A stretch of DNA of 64,000 bases from Planctomycetota bacterium (GCA_020638695.1 JACKIB010000005.1:230815-294814), one strand, 5' to 3'; positions 8,630 to 20,239 are shown, counted from the stretch's first letter. Notes: a model not told the origin generated them from the sequence alone. Numbers and translations are program-made.

Positions 8630-11600
8630 TCACTTACCGAACACCAGGATGCCCTTGGGCGTTCGGCACACGGTGAAGCGGTCGTAGGCCGTCATCGTGT
8701 AGGGGTTGCTGCGGTCCGGCATGGTGCGGGTCGATTTCTGATCGGGCAACGCGCCGCGGCGGTTGCGCAGGTCGATCACCAGCATCTGCATGCGCACGCC
8801 GTGTGGGTCGAGCAGAAGGGCGGCGAGGAAGTCTTCACCTACTACCGGATGACTCCAGAACACCGGGGTGCGGCGGGTGTCGAAGCGAAACGAAGGTCCG
8901 GCGCCGTCGATCGAATAGCCGACCAGGGTCGTCGACGACGACCCGTAGCGCTCCTCGATGAGCAGCAGGTCCGGTGCGGTGGGGGATGGACGTTCGTTGA
9001 GCACCTTCGCGCGGCCGCGCAACCGCACTCCACGCAGCCGCGTGCCATTGGAGCGGTCGAGCACCGACAATTCGGTTTGGGTGCCGCGCGAGCCGGAGGA
9101 GGTCTCGACCACCACCACACCGGACGCGTGCAGCGTACACAGTGCCATCGCCCCGACCCGATGTTCGCTCGTCCAGGTCCAGTGCAGCCCACCGTCGTGG
9201 CGCAACGCGGTGACGAAGGGCTCGTGGGCGCCGCGGTAGTCGTCGCTGGTCAGGTACACGTGTTCGGCGTCGACCAGCAGCGCACGCTGTTGTCGGGCCA
9301 GGCGGAATTCGCCAGGCCCGAGGCTCGGCAGGCCGAGCCGTCGTACCACCGCATCGGGCACCGTGAAGCGCCGCAACAGGTGGCCGGTGATACCGTCGAA
9401 CCGCAGCACCTCGACCTGGCCGGAGCGCGGCGGGTTGTGCAGCGTCCACAGGTCGTCGAGGAACGACCGCGGCGCGAGTGTCTCACGGGTGCGGGCGAAC
9501 GTGTGTTGGAACAACCGTGCGCCGCGCACGGCGTCGATCCCGACGATCTCCCCGCCGTCCCCATCGTCGACCATCGCCGCGTGCACGTGTACCACGCCGT
9601 GCGCCACGCCCAGGATGCGGAAGGAGCGCTTCTGGTCGGCGACGACGGTCCACAGATCGGTGCCCTTCCGGAAGTCGATCGCGCGCAGCCGTTGACCCTC
9701 GTTGAGCAGCAGGCGGTCGCCGCACAGCCAGAGCGCGGCATCGTCGTGCGCCCAGTAGTGGGACAGGTGGGCATCGATCGAGAAGATCGGCTTCTGGTGG
9801 TCGCCCCCTAGTTCGAACGCCAGCAGTCGATCGCGGTCCTCGGCGACGTACAGCGGTCGTTGCGCTGCCCGTCCGAAACCTCTGGCGAGGCGCGTGGTCA
9901 GCACCTCGAAGTGGCTGCGGCGGCTGTCGCCGATCGCGGCGCCGATCTGGCGCGCCGGGAGATCGGGGCGCACCCCGGCGTCGCTCGGTAGGCCCGGGAT
10001 CTGCACCGCGTCGCGCATCGTCTTGCCGTTTTCGCCGAGCAGCGTGGACACCGCCGAGGCGTGGTCGCGCAGCAACCGCTGCCCGAGTGCGGCAGCCAAT
10101 GGCAGATTGCCGGCCTTCTCCGCGGCGACCATCAAGCGGCGCAGCATGTCGGCGCCGGGCACCGCACTGCCGCGGCAGGTCATCGCCGCAGCGGTGCCGA
10201 GGTCACCGCGCAGCACCGCCGCGTCGAGTACCTGGCGGCGTGCCTGTGCCCCGGCCTCGCTGTGCGGGAACCGCTGGTCCACGTCGCGGAGCGCGGTCAG
10301 CTCGGTGCCCGCGGCGCGCAGTGCTTCACCGGCCCGCGCCTCGATCGCCGCGTAGACCTCGCGACCGTGGGTGCGGATCTGCTCCGCGATGCACCGCTCG
10401 GCGAATTCCCGCGCCGACTCGCCGTCGAGCACCACGCGCGGGAAGTTCTCGAGCAGTTCCTGGCAGCGGCGCACCACGGCGCGGGGATCCTTCTCCAGGC
10501 GGCTGCTCCGCCACAAGGCGAATGCCCGAGCCGGCATGCGTCCCAGCCGGGGGAATCGGTACTCGACCGAGCCATGGGTCGTGGTCAGGCGATCCAGCTC
10601 CGCCAGCGCCTTGTCCGGTGCGCGCTCGAGCAGCCCCAGCAGCTCCAGCTGGGCGGTGATCCAGGAGTCGGGATTGGGTGCGGTGTCGCGGGCCCGCTCC
10701 AACTGCTGGATTGCCTGTGCAGTGAAGCCCTGCTTGGCCGCACGGGTGGCACGCAGCATCGAGATCTTGAACAGCTCGCCCGCGAGGTTCTGGTAGAGCG
10801 GCGCGTCCTTGCCCATTCCGGCGCGCTTCGCCGCGGCGAGCCCCTTGCGCAGCAGTTCGATGGTGGCGGTGCCGCGGATCCCGTACAGGTCCTCGCCCCC
10901 GGAGCCGCGGGTCAGGGTCGCCATCCGCAGGTAGTTCGCGGGGTCGTCCGGCGCAGCGCGGATCGCGTTCCGGGTCTGTTCCAGCAGCCGCTCGCGGTCG
11001 AGGAACACCTGCACTTCGTTGGCGCGGGTCGTCACCAGCATGCCATCGATCATCAGCAGGTTACCGGGGTTCTCGACGGTGAACGGGCGGGGAGCGGCGT
11101 TGCCCTGCGCGTCGAACGCGTGCAACCCGGACGGCATCGGTTGCAGGATGTAGCGCTTGGTAACTGCGCCGCGCGGGATGCGCGAGCTCAACGTGTGGCC
11201 GAAGTACTGTGGCGGCCGGATCTGTCGGACGCGCGGCGTGCCGCTGCTCTTCAGTCCGACGCCGATCACCCCGGAACCCGACAGGATCACCTCGTCGCCG
11301 AGTACGCCGAGCAGCCACTTGATGCCGTTCTGGTGGCGGGCTTGGCTGCGCCAGTGCAGCTTCCAGCGCAACGCTCCGGTGTCGATGTCGTGGGCCAGCA
11401 CGAACTCGGAGTCGAGCGGGGTGCTGACCATCACGCCGTCGGCGACCAAGATCGGGTTGTTGGCGAAGAACACCGGCCGGCTCTGCTGACCTTGCAGCCG
11501 GGTCCGCGGCAGCGGGATCACCGGGTAGGCAGAGCACCAGCGCACTCGGCCGGTCGCAGCATCCGCGGCGTAGCACAACCCCAGGTTGGTGGTGCCGTAC

Positions 11601-13057
11601 AGCACTCCCTGGTGGATCGCGACCGGTGTCGCCGCGTACTCGACGCGCGCATTCCCGAACATGTTGACCTCCAGCTGGCTGCTGCAGATCAGGGTGCGCC
11701 AGCGCGGTGCGCCGGTGCGCAGGTCGTAGGCCGAGAGGTAGTACGTGACCGCGCCGGTGTAGTGCTCGGTGGGGACGTACACGGTGTCGCCGTCGATGAT
11801 CGGCGGTGCCGGGGCATTGTGCGATGCGAAGCGCTTGGCTACCGGGCCGCCCTCGTAGTCCCAGTGCATCCACAGCCGCTTGCCGGTGTGCCGGTCGAAC
11901 GCGAACAACCGCCGGGTGGGTAGCTTGTAGATCAGTTCCAGCTGGTGGAACGAGGCGGCGCGGCTGGAGTTGGGGACCTGCAGCGCCGCGACCACGATGT
12001 CGGGCGACACCGCGGTGGTCAGCAGCATGCTGCGGCTCAGGGTGTCGTAGTCGGTGTCCTCGTTGAGGCCGACCATCGGTCCGGCGGCCTTCCACGCGAT
12101 GCGTCCCCCGACCGGGTCGTAGGCGACGACCTGGTGGCCGGTGTTGAAGAACAACCCGTCCAGCCCGCCGGTGGCGTGGCTGACCAGCGGGTACTGCGAC
12201 GCGTAGCCGGGGCTGGCGAGTTGCAGCCGTTGCACCGAGCGGCCGAGGTTGTCGGTGAAGTGCATCGGCCGGGCGCCGTCGCGGCCGCCGCCGTACGCCG
12301 GCCAGCCGGTGGAGCGCTGTGCCGGGGCGGCGACTGCGGAGAGATCGCTGTCGCCGGTTGCACGCCCGGTGAGCGTCATCGCCGCGGCCAGGCGTCGGGA
12401 CACTTCCGTGCGCAGCGGGTGGCGTGGCGGCAGCGCGTCGAGCAGGGCGCGGTACTCCGGGATCGCGCGTTCGACCTGGCCACACTCGAGCCACAGGTCA
12501 CCCAGCCGCAGGAATGCGCGACGGCCGGCGGCGGTCGTCGGGAAGCGTCGCGACAACAGCTGCAGCGCTTCCGGGTCGTGACCGCGGAACGCGCCGTGGA
12601 GCAGTGCCCCGGCCTCGCGGGCAGCGAGCTTCTCGTAGGCCTGCTGCGCCGCCTCGGGGAGGTCTCGGAGCACCTCGACGACCGCGTGGCGCATGCCCAA
12701 GTAGCGCCCGGGTTCGACCTCGCAGAGGCCCGGGCGGCCGCGTTCCAGCAGGGTGTGCAGCCGTTCCACGGCGAATCCGAACCGACCCGCGGCGATGTCC
12801 TCGCGGGCGGTCTTCAGCGCGTGGATGTCGTCCTGCGAGCGGGGGATGCTGAACAGGCTCTTGTCGTCCTCGACCTCGCCCCACTGCGCGGGCAGCCCGG
12901 CGGCGAGGAAAGTGAGGGCCCAGCCGCACAGCACCGTAGTGCGCCGTCGGCGGGGTTTGCGGGGCTCCAGAGGAGGGGCTGTCGTCTGCAACCCCGGGTG
13001 CACGCGGCGGCTCTCGGCCTGTCCGGTGGTGGCGATTGCGGCTCGGAAGTGCTGCAT
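8630..13057 (-). CDS. PQQ-type beta-propeller protein with central helical repeats
   Basis: A 1475 aa protein. The N-terminal tail of about 40 residues is followed by a hydrophobic segment (about 43-57, ending GLPAQ) that looks like a signal peptide; the true start may be an internal GTG near residue 42, but 13057 is kept because it is the only ATG. Residues about 65-220 look like TPR-type helices. Residues about 230-690 carry BamB/PQQ-like blades (YDPVGGRIAWK, FDRHTGKRLWM, YDLRTGAPRWR, ADAATGRVRW, HDIDTGALRWK). A helical middle (about 700-1000) precedes a second set of weaker blades (about 1040-1475). The PQQ-like repeat implies protein interaction or redox-cofactor binding; no dehydrogenase active site is seen. 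It is fifth in the MoxR/vWA module. Confidence 0.85.
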   Translation of the reverse strand: MQHFRAAIATTGQAESRRVHPGLQTTAPPLEPRKPRRRRTTVLCGWALTFLAAGLPAQWGEVEDDKSLFSIPRSQDDIHALKTAREDIAAGRFGFAVERLHTLLERGRPGLCEVEPGRYLGMRHAVVEVLRDLPEAAQQAYEKLAAREAGALLHGAFRGHDPEALQLLSRRFPTTAAGRRAFLRLGDLWLECGQVERAIPEYRALLDALPPRHPLRTEVSRRLAAAMTLTGRATGDSDLSAVAAPAQRSTGWPAYGGGRDGARPMHFTDNLGRSVQRLQLASPGYASQYPLVSHATGGLDGLFFNTGHQVVAYDPVGGRIAWKAAGPMVGLNEDTDYDTLSRSMLLTTAVSPDIVVAALQVPNSSRAASFHQLELIYKLPTRRLFAFDRHTGKRLWMHWDYEGGPVAKRFASHNAPAPPIIDGDTVYVPTEHYTGAVTYYLSAYDLRTGAPRWRTLICSSQLEVNMFGNARVEYAATPVAIHQGVLYGTTNLGLCYAADAATGRVRWCSAYPVIPLPRTRLQGQQSRPVFFANNPILVADGVMVSTPLDSEFVLAHDIDTGALRWKLHWRSQARHQNGIKWLLGVLGDEVILSGSGVIGVGLKSSGTPRVRQIRPPQYFGHTLSSRIPRGAVTKRYILQPMPSGLHAFDAQGNAAPRPFTVENPGNLLMIDGMLVTTRANEVQVFLDRERLLEQTRNAIRAAPDDPANYLRMATLTRGSGGEDLYGIRGTATIELLRKGLAAAKRAGMGKDAPLYQNLAGELFKISMLRATRAAKQGFTAQAIQQLERARDTAPNPDSWITAQLELLGLLERAPDKALAELDRLTTTHGSVEYRFPRLGRMPARAFALWRSSRLEKDPRAVVRRCQELLENFPRVVLDGESAREFAERCIAEQIRTHGREVYAAIEARAGEALRAAGTELTALRDVDQRFPHSEAGAQARRQVLDAAVLRGDLGTAAAMTCRGSAVPGADMLRRLMVAAEKAGNLPLAAALGQRLLRDHASAVSTLLGENGKTMRDAVQIPGLPSDAGVRPDLPARQIGAAIGDSRRSHFEVLTTRLARGFGRAAQRPLYVAEDRDRLLAFELGGDHQKPIFSIDAHLSHYWAHDDAALWLCGDRLLLNEGQRLRAIDFRKGTDLWTVVADQKRSFRILGVAHGVVHVHAAMVDDGDGGEIVGIDAVRGARLFQHTFARTRETLAPRSFLDDLWTLHNPPRSGQVEVLRFDGITGHLLRRFTVPDAVVRRLGLPSLGPGEFRLARQQRALLVDAEHVYLTSDDYRGAHEPFVTALRHDGGLHWTWTSEHRVGAMALCTLHASGVVVVETSSGSRGTQTELSVLDRSNGTRLRGVRLRGRAKVLNERPSPTAPDLLLIEERYGSSSTTLVGYSIDGAGPSFRFDTRRTPVFWSHPVVGEDFLAALLLDPHGVRMQMLVIDLRNRRGALPDQKSTRTMPDRSNPYTMTAYDRFTVCRTPKGILVFGK

Positions 13058-13279
13058 CGATTCGGTGTTATCGGCGCTGAAGCCCTATTCGATCACATCC
13101 CACGGAGCGACGCAGGTGCCGGCCGGGGATTCCGGGCCGATCGGACCTTGCTACGGACAGCGGTGGCGGAACGAGAATGCAATCCGCCGCATGCCGTCCA
13201 TCGGCCTCGGGCGAACCTCGGATCGAGCCGCGGCACGACCCGTCCGGGCTGCGGCGACCCGGTTTTCGCACGGTCGAGG

Positions 13280-15697
13280 TCAGACCAGCCGTGCCCGCTT
13301 GCGCAGGATCCACTCGAGTGCCAGCAACCCGATGACCGCAGCGAGCATCCACCAGTGGTCCCACAGGGTCCGCACCTCGCGCCGCACTTCGGTGTCGGGT
13401 GCGCGGCGATCCTTGAAGTCGGCGGCGATCTCGGCCGCGTTGCCGAGGAACACGTATCGGCCGCCTTTGCTGGCCTTGGCGGTCAACTGCAGCGTGGCCT
13501 TGTCCTGCGAGGAGTGCTGCATCTCGCGGTCGGGGATCTTGACCAACACGTCCTCGCGCGCCAGCACCTTGTCGCTGGGGTTGTCGTTGGCGAACACCAG
13601 CACGCTGATCGACGCGGGACGGTCCAGGGAGAAGGTGCCGCGGTAGGTGCCGAGCTCGCCGGGGATCGCGCGCAACACCCGGCGTTCGGGCTCGGCGTTG
13701 GCGCGGCGCAGGAACACCACGGCTTCCTGTTCGCTCGATGGGTGCAGTTCGTCGTCGTGCTTCAGCAGGGTGATCTGGATCGGCTCTCCGGTCTCGGCGA
13801 CCACCTTGCTGAGCCGCAGATCGACTCGGTCGTCGCGGCGGCGCAGGCGGTTCTCGGCGAGGTAGCGGACCACGTTGCGCCAGAATGTGTCGTGGTAGAC
13901 CTCGCCGAAACTCTTGCGCCACAGCCAAGTCTCGTCGGTGCCCATCCAGAAGGTGCGGCCGCGGGCGTAGTTGCCCACCGCTGCGATCACCCGCTTGCCG
14001 AACCGGTTCTCGTCGACCGGGTGGCGCAGCAGCACCTCGGCGCCGGCCTTGGCCTGTTGCACCGGGTGATAGACGCGTAGCGGCGACAACTCCTGTTCCC
14101 ACAGGCGGGCGTTGAGCGGCAGATCGCGGCTGAGCAACGCGATGTCGTGCGGGGCGCCGGGGTTGTTCAGCACCGGCCGAAACTCGTCGATGCGGTTGAT
14201 CTTCGAAACGGCGGCCTCGAGGTCGGACTGCCGCTCGAGCACCACGGGCAGCAGGTCCTGCAGCACCGTGCCACGGTATGCCTCGGGCATGAACCCGTCG
14301 CCGAACATGAAGCCAGCGCCACCGCCGAACTCGACGAACTCCACCAGCAACTTGAGCCACGCGTTGCGTTGCTCCTCGGTTGCGCCGAGCCGCAGTGGGT
14401 CGACGTCGCCGACCAGCACCACGTGGTAGGCGAACAGTTCCTCGCGGGTGCGCGGGATGTCGCGCAGCGGCGCCAAATCGCGGCTGTGCTCCTGCGGGAA
14501 GTCGCCGCTGGCGTCGAACAGGTACGACTGCATGATGATGCTGTCGTCGACGCGCTTCAGGCCCTCCTTGACGTAGCGGTACTCCCAGCGCGGGATGTCC
14601 TCGACGTACAGTACCCGGATCTTCTCGTCGTTCACCCGCAGGAAGCGGACGTCGACGTTGTCGTCGAGACTGGTCTCCTCGGGGAACTCGGTGACTTTGA
14701 AGCGCAGCGTGTAGTCGCCGGGCTCTTGGAAGGCGTACACCGCGCGCACCCGTTTGGGCTCACCGTCCTTGGCAAGCCGCGTCGGCGGCTCGTTGTGCAC
14801 CGGGACGAACGGTCCGCCGTCGCGCGAGGCCTCCACGGTGACTTCGACCGACTTGTCCGCGAGACCCTCGGCGACCAGCTTGATGTCGAACACCACCTCT
14901 TCGCCGCGCAGCGCCTCCTTCGGCCCCGAGGGGCCGATGATGCGCACGTTGCGCGCCGGGTTGGGATCGCCCACGCCGATGGTGTAGAGCGCCAGGTCGG
15001 CGGTGCGGTACTTGGCGGCCACCGCGGCCGGCTCCAGACCCTTGTTGTTGCGCCCGTCCGACACCAGGATCACCGCGTCGACCGGGGCCGCTCCGATTCC
15101 GGACAGCAGGAGTTCGAGTGCGTCGCCGATCGGGCTGGTCGGGCCCTTGGCAGTCAACTCGCCGAGGCTGGAGATCGGCAGCGGTTTGCGCACGAACCGG
15201 AACAGGCGCACGTCGTGGGTCGCGGCCAGTTTGGCCAGCAGACCGTCGCTGCGCTCGAGCACCTTGGCGACCAGCTCGGCGCGGGTGTGTTGGGCGAGCT
15301 CTTCCACGTCGGCCGCGGCGCGCAGCGCGGCCTGCTGCTGCGCGTCCGGGTAGGTGTCCTTGCGCTGCATGCTGGCGCTGTCGTCCACCAGGACGTGCAC
15401 TTGGCTGCGCAGCTGCGTGTAATGCCGCGTCTCCAGCACCGGTTGCGCGATCGCCAGCAGACAGACCAGGATCGCGGCGCCGCGCAGGATCGACAGCAGC
15501 ACGCGGGTGCGCGGCTCGAGGCGGCTGATGCCGCCGTACGACCACCAGGCGAACGCGACCACCAGCGGCACCACGACCAGCCCGACGACCCATGCCGGCG
15601 GCATGTTCTGGAACTGGTAGTGGTACTCGGGTGCGGTTCCCGCGGGGTTCGACGGATCCGAAGCCTGGGGCAGGGCCCACAAGGATGTCGCCAGCAT
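13280..15697 (-). CDS. vWA / glutamine-amidotransferase-like membrane protein
   Basis: Start ATG at 15697 overlaps the previous stop (TGATG); an ATG 12 codons earlier is less likely. The protein is 805 aa. Two N-terminal membrane segments (about 34-52 and 68-88) are followed by a von Willebrand A domain with MIDAS-type DxSxS (D105, S107, S109) and VILVSDGRNN. Ig-like strands come next (about 230-350), then a class-I glutamine-amidotransferase-like fold (about 360-560, with FGGGAGFMFGDGF and no visible catalytic Cys-His-Glu), and a single C-terminal membrane helix (about 784-800). Together with the BatA-like neighbour it is a probable client of the MoxR ATPase. Confidence 0.88.
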   Translation of the reverse strand: MLATSLWALPQASDPSNPAGTAPEYHYQFQNMPPAWVVGLVVVPLVVAFAWWSYGGISRLEPRTRVLLSILRGAAILVCLLAIAQPVLETRHYTQLRSQVHVLVDDSASMQRKDTYPDAQQQAALRAAADVEELAQHTRAELVAKVLERSDGLLAKLAATHDVRLFRFVRKPLPISSLGELTAKGPTSPIGDALELLLSGIGAAPVDAVILVSDGRNNKGLEPAAVAAKYRTADLALYTIGVGDPNPARNVRIIGPSGPKEALRGEEVVFDIKLVAEGLADKSVEVTVEASRDGGPFVPVHNEPPTRLAKDGEPKRVRAVYAFQEPGDYTLRFKVTEFPEETSLDDNVDVRFLRVNDEKIRVLYVEDIPRWEYRYVKEGLKRVDDSIIMQSYLFDASGDFPQEHSRDLAPLRDIPRTREELFAYHVVLVGDVDPLRLGATEEQRNAWLKLLVEFVEFGGGAGFMFGDGFMPEAYRGTVLQDLLPVVLERQSDLEAAVSKINRIDEFRPVLNNPGAPHDIALLSRDLPLNARLWEQELSPLRVYHPVQQAKAGAEVLLRHPVDENRFGKRVIAAVGNYARGRTFWMGTDETWLWRKSFGEVYHDTFWRNVVRYLAENRLRRRDDRVDLRLSKVVAETGEPIQITLLKHDDELHPSSEQEAVVFLRRANAEPERRVLRAIPGELGTYRGTFSLDRPASISVLVFANDNPSDKVLAREDVLVKIPDREMQHSSQDKATLQLTAKASKGGRYVFLGNAAEIAADFKDRRAPDTEVRREVRTLWDHWWMLAAVIGLLALEWILRKRARLV

Positions 15698-18051
15698 CAC
15701 GTGCGCCTCCGGCTCACGAAACGCGCCCAGCACGCTTCACCGACCACCAACAAGAGCACCAGATACAGGAGGAACGGGCCGATCTCGCCGATCCCGGCGG
15801 TCTCGATCGGCGCGCTGTCGTCCGGCAGCGCGGTGTGGATGCGCTGGATCCCCAAGCGCTCACGCACCACGGCGTGCGCCAGGTAGCCGAGCTCGCCTTC
15901 CGTCGGGTCCGGGTTGACCGCGAACGGCAGCCGCAGCTGTTGCGCGGTGCCCGACTCGCCTTGTTCCATCTCGAAGGTGTAGAAGCCGGCGAAGTTGGTC
16001 TGCGTGAACGGCGGCAGTGCGAACAGGTTGCCGCGCAGCGGCTTGGCGTCCTGGGCGACCGGCACCTTGCTGCTGCCGGCGCGGTCGCACAAGACCACCG
16101 CCATGCCCTGGGGTCGCTTCGGCACCACAGCGCTGAGGCTGCCGCCGACCAATACGTTGTACGGGTCGGTCGCTGGGTGCGACAGCCAGTGGGCGAGCGG
16201 GTGGAACAGCGGGATCGAGTGGATCTGCGCGTCGAGCGTGTTCCACTTCTTCGGCTGTGCGGTGATGGCGCTGGTCAGCAGCAGGGTGCGCCCCTCGCCG
16301 AATCGGCCACCGACCAGCAGCGGGGACAGGCTCGGGTTGCTGATCTGCCACAGCACCGCGTGGTTCTTCGCCAGTGTCTCCCGGTCGGTGGTGAAGTAGC
16401 GGTAGATGCCGGCGAGCTGCAGGTACTGCAGCAGCGACTCGTCCTCCTTGAAGTCGTGGAACACCGGGTGCTCCAGGTCGACGACCTGGCTGCGGTAGTA
16501 GCGCTGCCCGCCGGGATCGAACCCTTCGTGGCGCCGCAGAGCGATGCCCAACGGGCCCTCGCCGTTGCGGTACAGGTGCGTGTTGTAGCTGTCCGGATCA
16601 CAGCGCGGCCCGAGCATCACCAGTAGTCCTGTGCCGGCTTCGACCGCCGCCACGAGATCGTCCGCGACCTGCTCGTTGAGCCGTTCGACCCCTGCCAGCA
16701 CGACCATGTCGTAGCCCTGCGGCTTCTCTTGCCGCGCCAGGAACTCGGTGCTGTCGATGACCTTGGTGGCGAACTCGGTGACCGTGGCGTCGCCGCGACC
16801 CTGGGTCGGATCGAGCACCACCCGCAGCCAACCGGTGTCCATCAGTCGCCACTCGGTCTCCGGCGAGCCCTCGACCAACAGCACCTTCAGCTGCTCCTTC
16901 ACGTCGACCACGTGGTAGACCGCGTTGTCCGCCTCCAGGCCGTCGGTCGGGATGCTGGCCTTGAGTTGGCGCAGCCCGGTCTGCCGGAACACGACCGGGA
17001 ACGGGATCTCGGTCTCGGCACCCGCCTCGACCTGCACCACCTTGCGCACCGGCTCGCCGCTGTCCTTCTCCAGCGTCACCTCGACCAGCTGCTTGCTGGT
17101 GGAGAGGTTGCGGACCGTGACGTCGGCCTCCAGCGCGACTCCGGTGACAGCGTGTGCGCGCGACATGCGCAGCTTGGTCAGCTGCACGTTCTCCAGCGTG
17201 GTCCCGGCGCTCCCGCCGACATCGATGAGCGACACGCTCGCGAGTTTGGCGAGGCGGGCCATCACCTCGCGCGCGGTGTCCGCCAGGGGGTCGGTGCCGG
17301 CTCCCTTGGTCTGCTTGGTCGGCTGCTTCTCGGTCGGCCGCGCCGCCGGCCCGGCCGGTTGCTCCCCGTCTCGCGCCGTGGGCTTGCCGGCTGGCTGCAG
17401 CGTGTCCCCGAAGCAGCTCTTCTGCAGGTCGGTGAAGATGTAGAGCCGCGTTTGGCCGGCGATCACCGGACCGGGTTTGGCGCGCTCCTCCTCCAGCATC
17501 GCGGCAACCTGGGTCAGCGCCGGCAGCATCGATTCCGCGCTGTCGGGTGGGGGGCCGAGTCGCGCCAGCCGAGCCCGTGCGGTCGCCAGTGAGACACTAC
17601 CTCGCACCGGAAACTCGGGGCGCACGCCCGCCAGAACCAGGGTGATGCGCTGGCCCGCCTGTCCCTCGAGTTGCTCGAGTCGGTTGGTCGCGATCCGGAG
17701 CGCGCGGTGGTGCGGGCTCTGACTACCGGAGGGCTGGTAGCCCATGCTGTAGCTGCGATCGAACACCATCACATGGTGGGTGGTACCGACCGACGGCAGC
17801 ATGCCCGGCGCGTCGCGGAAGAACGGCCGCGCGATGGCGAGGGCCAGCACTACCGGGAGCAGGCAACGCAGCAGCAGCAGGATCAGGTTCTCGATCCGCA
17901 GCCGGCGCCGGTGCTTCTGGTAGGCACGCAGCAGGTACTCCATCGCGGCCCAGTCGCGGCGACGGAACCGCTGCCGATTGAAGATGTGGATCAGCAGCGG
18001 CACGGCGAACAGCAGTGCGCCGGCGACCAGGGCTGGAGTGATGAACTGCAA
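15697..18051 (-). CDS. BatA-domain / vWA membrane protein
   Basis: A 784 aa protein. The N-terminal 80 residues match the double-transmembrane BatA region (ALVAGALLFAVPLLIHIFNR, then a basic loop and a second membrane helix). A vWA domain follows with MIDAS-type residues D98, S100 and S102 in DRSYSM. A Pro/Gly/Thr linker lies around residues 230-260, then Ig-like strands, a glutamine-amidotransferase-like segment and a C-terminal membrane helix (about 750-770). The architecture parallels the next gene, so the two may be diverged paralogues and partners. It lies 18 bp from the DUF58 gene and overlaps the next start by one base. Bat proteins were named for aerotolerance, but the role in this lineage is unproven. 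Confidence 0.9.
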   Translation of the reverse strand: MQFITPALVAGALLFAVPLLIHIFNRQRFRRRDWAAMEYLLRAYQKHRRRLRIENLILLLLRCLLPVVLALAIARPFFRDAPGMLPSVGTTHHVMVFDRSYSMGYQPSGSQSPHHRALRIATNRLEQLEGQAGQRITLVLAGVRPEFPVRGSVSLATARARLARLGPPPDSAESMLPALTQVAAMLEEERAKPGPVIAGQTRLYIFTDLQKSCFGDTLQPAGKPTARDGEQPAGPAARPTEKQPTKQTKGAGTDPLADTAREVMARLAKLASVSLIDVGGSAGTTLENVQLTKLRMSRAHAVTGVALEADVTVRNLSTSKQLVEVTLEKDSGEPVRKVVQVEAGAETEIPFPVVFRQTGLRQLKASIPTDGLEADNAVYHVVDVKEQLKVLLVEGSPETEWRLMDTGWLRVVLDPTQGRGDATVTEFATKVIDSTEFLARQEKPQGYDMVVLAGVERLNEQVADDLVAAVEAGTGLLVMLGPRCDPDSYNTHLYRNGEGPLGIALRRHEGFDPGGQRYYRSQVVDLEHPVFHDFKEDESLLQYLQLAGIYRYFTTDRETLAKNHAVLWQISNPSLSPLLVGGRFGEGRTLLLTSAITAQPKKWNTLDAQIHSIPLFHPLAHWLSHPATDPYNVLVGGSLSAVVPKRPQGMAVVLCDRAGSSKVPVAQDAKPLRGNLFALPPFTQTNFAGFYTFEMEQGESGTAQQLRLPFAVNPDPTEGELGYLAHAVVRERLGIQRIHTALPDDSAPIETAGIGEIGPFLLYLVLLLVVGEACWARFVSRRRT

Positions 18052-18069
18052 CGGCGGTGGTGGTGGTCG

Positions 18070-18984
18070 CTACTTCTTGCGCTTGGCCTGGGCGGCGCGC
18101 GCGGCGAGGTAGGACGAGAGCACCACGCCCAGCTCCTGACTGTTGACGATGCGGAAGTAGTCGATGCGGTTGCGCAGGCAACCCTTGCGGATCTCCTCCT
18201 GGAACTGGTTGATCTCCTCCAGGTAGGCGTCGCGCAAGGAGCGCGGGTCGACCAGCAGCTCCGGCATCTCTTCGAGGCCCTCGAACAGGGTCATCCGCTC
18301 GAACGGGAACTCGACCTCGTCGCGGTCGAGGATGTGGAACACCACCACGTCGTGGCCGCGTTGCGCCAGCGACCGAAGGCCTTTCAGCACCGCCGCCGGT
18401 TCATCGAACAAGTCCGACAGGATCAGCACCATGCCGCGGCGCGGCAGCTGGCTGGACAGCTCCATCAGCACCGACCCGATCGAGGTCTTCGAAGTGGGGC
18501 TGGCCGCTTCGAGGCTCTTGAACAGGTTGCCGAGGTTGGCTCGCGTGTTGCTTGGTGGCACCGTGGTGACCACCGCGTTGTTGAACAGGTTGAGCCCGAC
18601 CGAGTCCGCCTGCTGCTGGATCGTGTAGGCCAGCGAGGCCGCCGCGGTGGCGGCGTAGTCGTACTTGGTCATCCCACCCTCGTGCCCGTAGGCCATCGAC
18701 TCGCTCTGGTCGAGGAACAGGTGGGCGCGGAGGTTGGTCTCCTCCTCGAACTCCTTGATGTAGAAGCGATCCGACTTACCGAAGATCTTCCAGTCGATGT
18801 AGCGGATGTCGTCGCCGGCGACGTACTCCCGGTGCTGGGCGAACTCCACCGAGAAGCCGCGGAACGGCGACTTGTGCATGCCGGTGACGAATCCCTCCAT
18901 CACCAACCGGGCGCGCAGCTCGAGCCGCGCGACCTTGTTGAGGACCTTCGGATCGAGGTAGTTCTTGGCAGCGGTCGGGGCCAT
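18070..18984 (-). CDS. DUF58 domain protein (vWA-like partner of MoxR)
   Basis: A 304 aa soluble protein. The DUF58 signature is clear near residues 50-85 (EFAQHREYVAGDDIRYIDWK, then FGKSDRFYIKEFEEE). A vWA-like core follows with FLDQSESM in place of the MIDAS loop and LILSDLFDE further on. No membrane segment or signal peptide is present, so it is cytoplasmic. Genes of this family nearly always follow a MoxR ATPase, as here with only 7 bp between them. It probably links the ATPase to the membrane vWA proteins encoded next. Confidence 0.93.
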   Translation of the reverse strand: MAPTAAKNYLDPKVLNKVARLELRARLVMEGFVTGMHKSPFRGFSVEFAQHREYVAGDDIRYIDWKIFGKSDRFYIKEFEEETNLRAHLFLDQSESMAYGHEGGMTKYDYAATAAASLAYTIQQQADSVGLNLFNNAVVTTVPPSNTRANLGNLFKSLEAASPTSKTSIGSVLMELSSQLPRRGMVLILSDLFDEPAAVLKGLRSLAQRGHDVVVFHILDRDEVEFPFERMTLFEGLEEMPELLVDPRSLRDAYLEEINQFQEEIRKGCLRNRIDYFRIVNSQELGVVLSSYLAARAAQAKRKK

Positions 18985-18991
18985 GGAGCGG

Positions 18992-20053
<1,062 letters not shown>

Positions 20054-20200
20054 CGTCGGATGGGGGTGGCGGAAGGGGTGTTGGAAGAAGCGTGGCGCAG
20101 ATACGTGTGGACCGTGGCGCCTACGAGTACCGGATGGCCGGGCCAGCCCGGCTGGACGCCCCAGCAGGATAGCGGTGGACCGACGACGCGGCACGCGGCC

Positions 20201-20213
20201 CGCGAACTTCGCG
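20201..20213. terminator. Short hairpin next to an A/T tract
   Basis: CGCGAA and TTCGCG form a tight inverted repeat followed on the plus strand by five A. It lies between the small membrane-protein gene and the moxR gene, both on the minus strand. The T tract precedes the hairpin in the minus direction, so terminator function is weakly supported. Confidence 0.25.
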
Positions 20214-20239
20214 AAAAACCGCTGAGAGGCGCCTTCGGT

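Noticed and set aside
10061..14080. Long plus-strand frames opposite the PQQ and vWA genes
   Set aside because: No recognisable motifs, and the minus-strand proteins in the same place are well supported.
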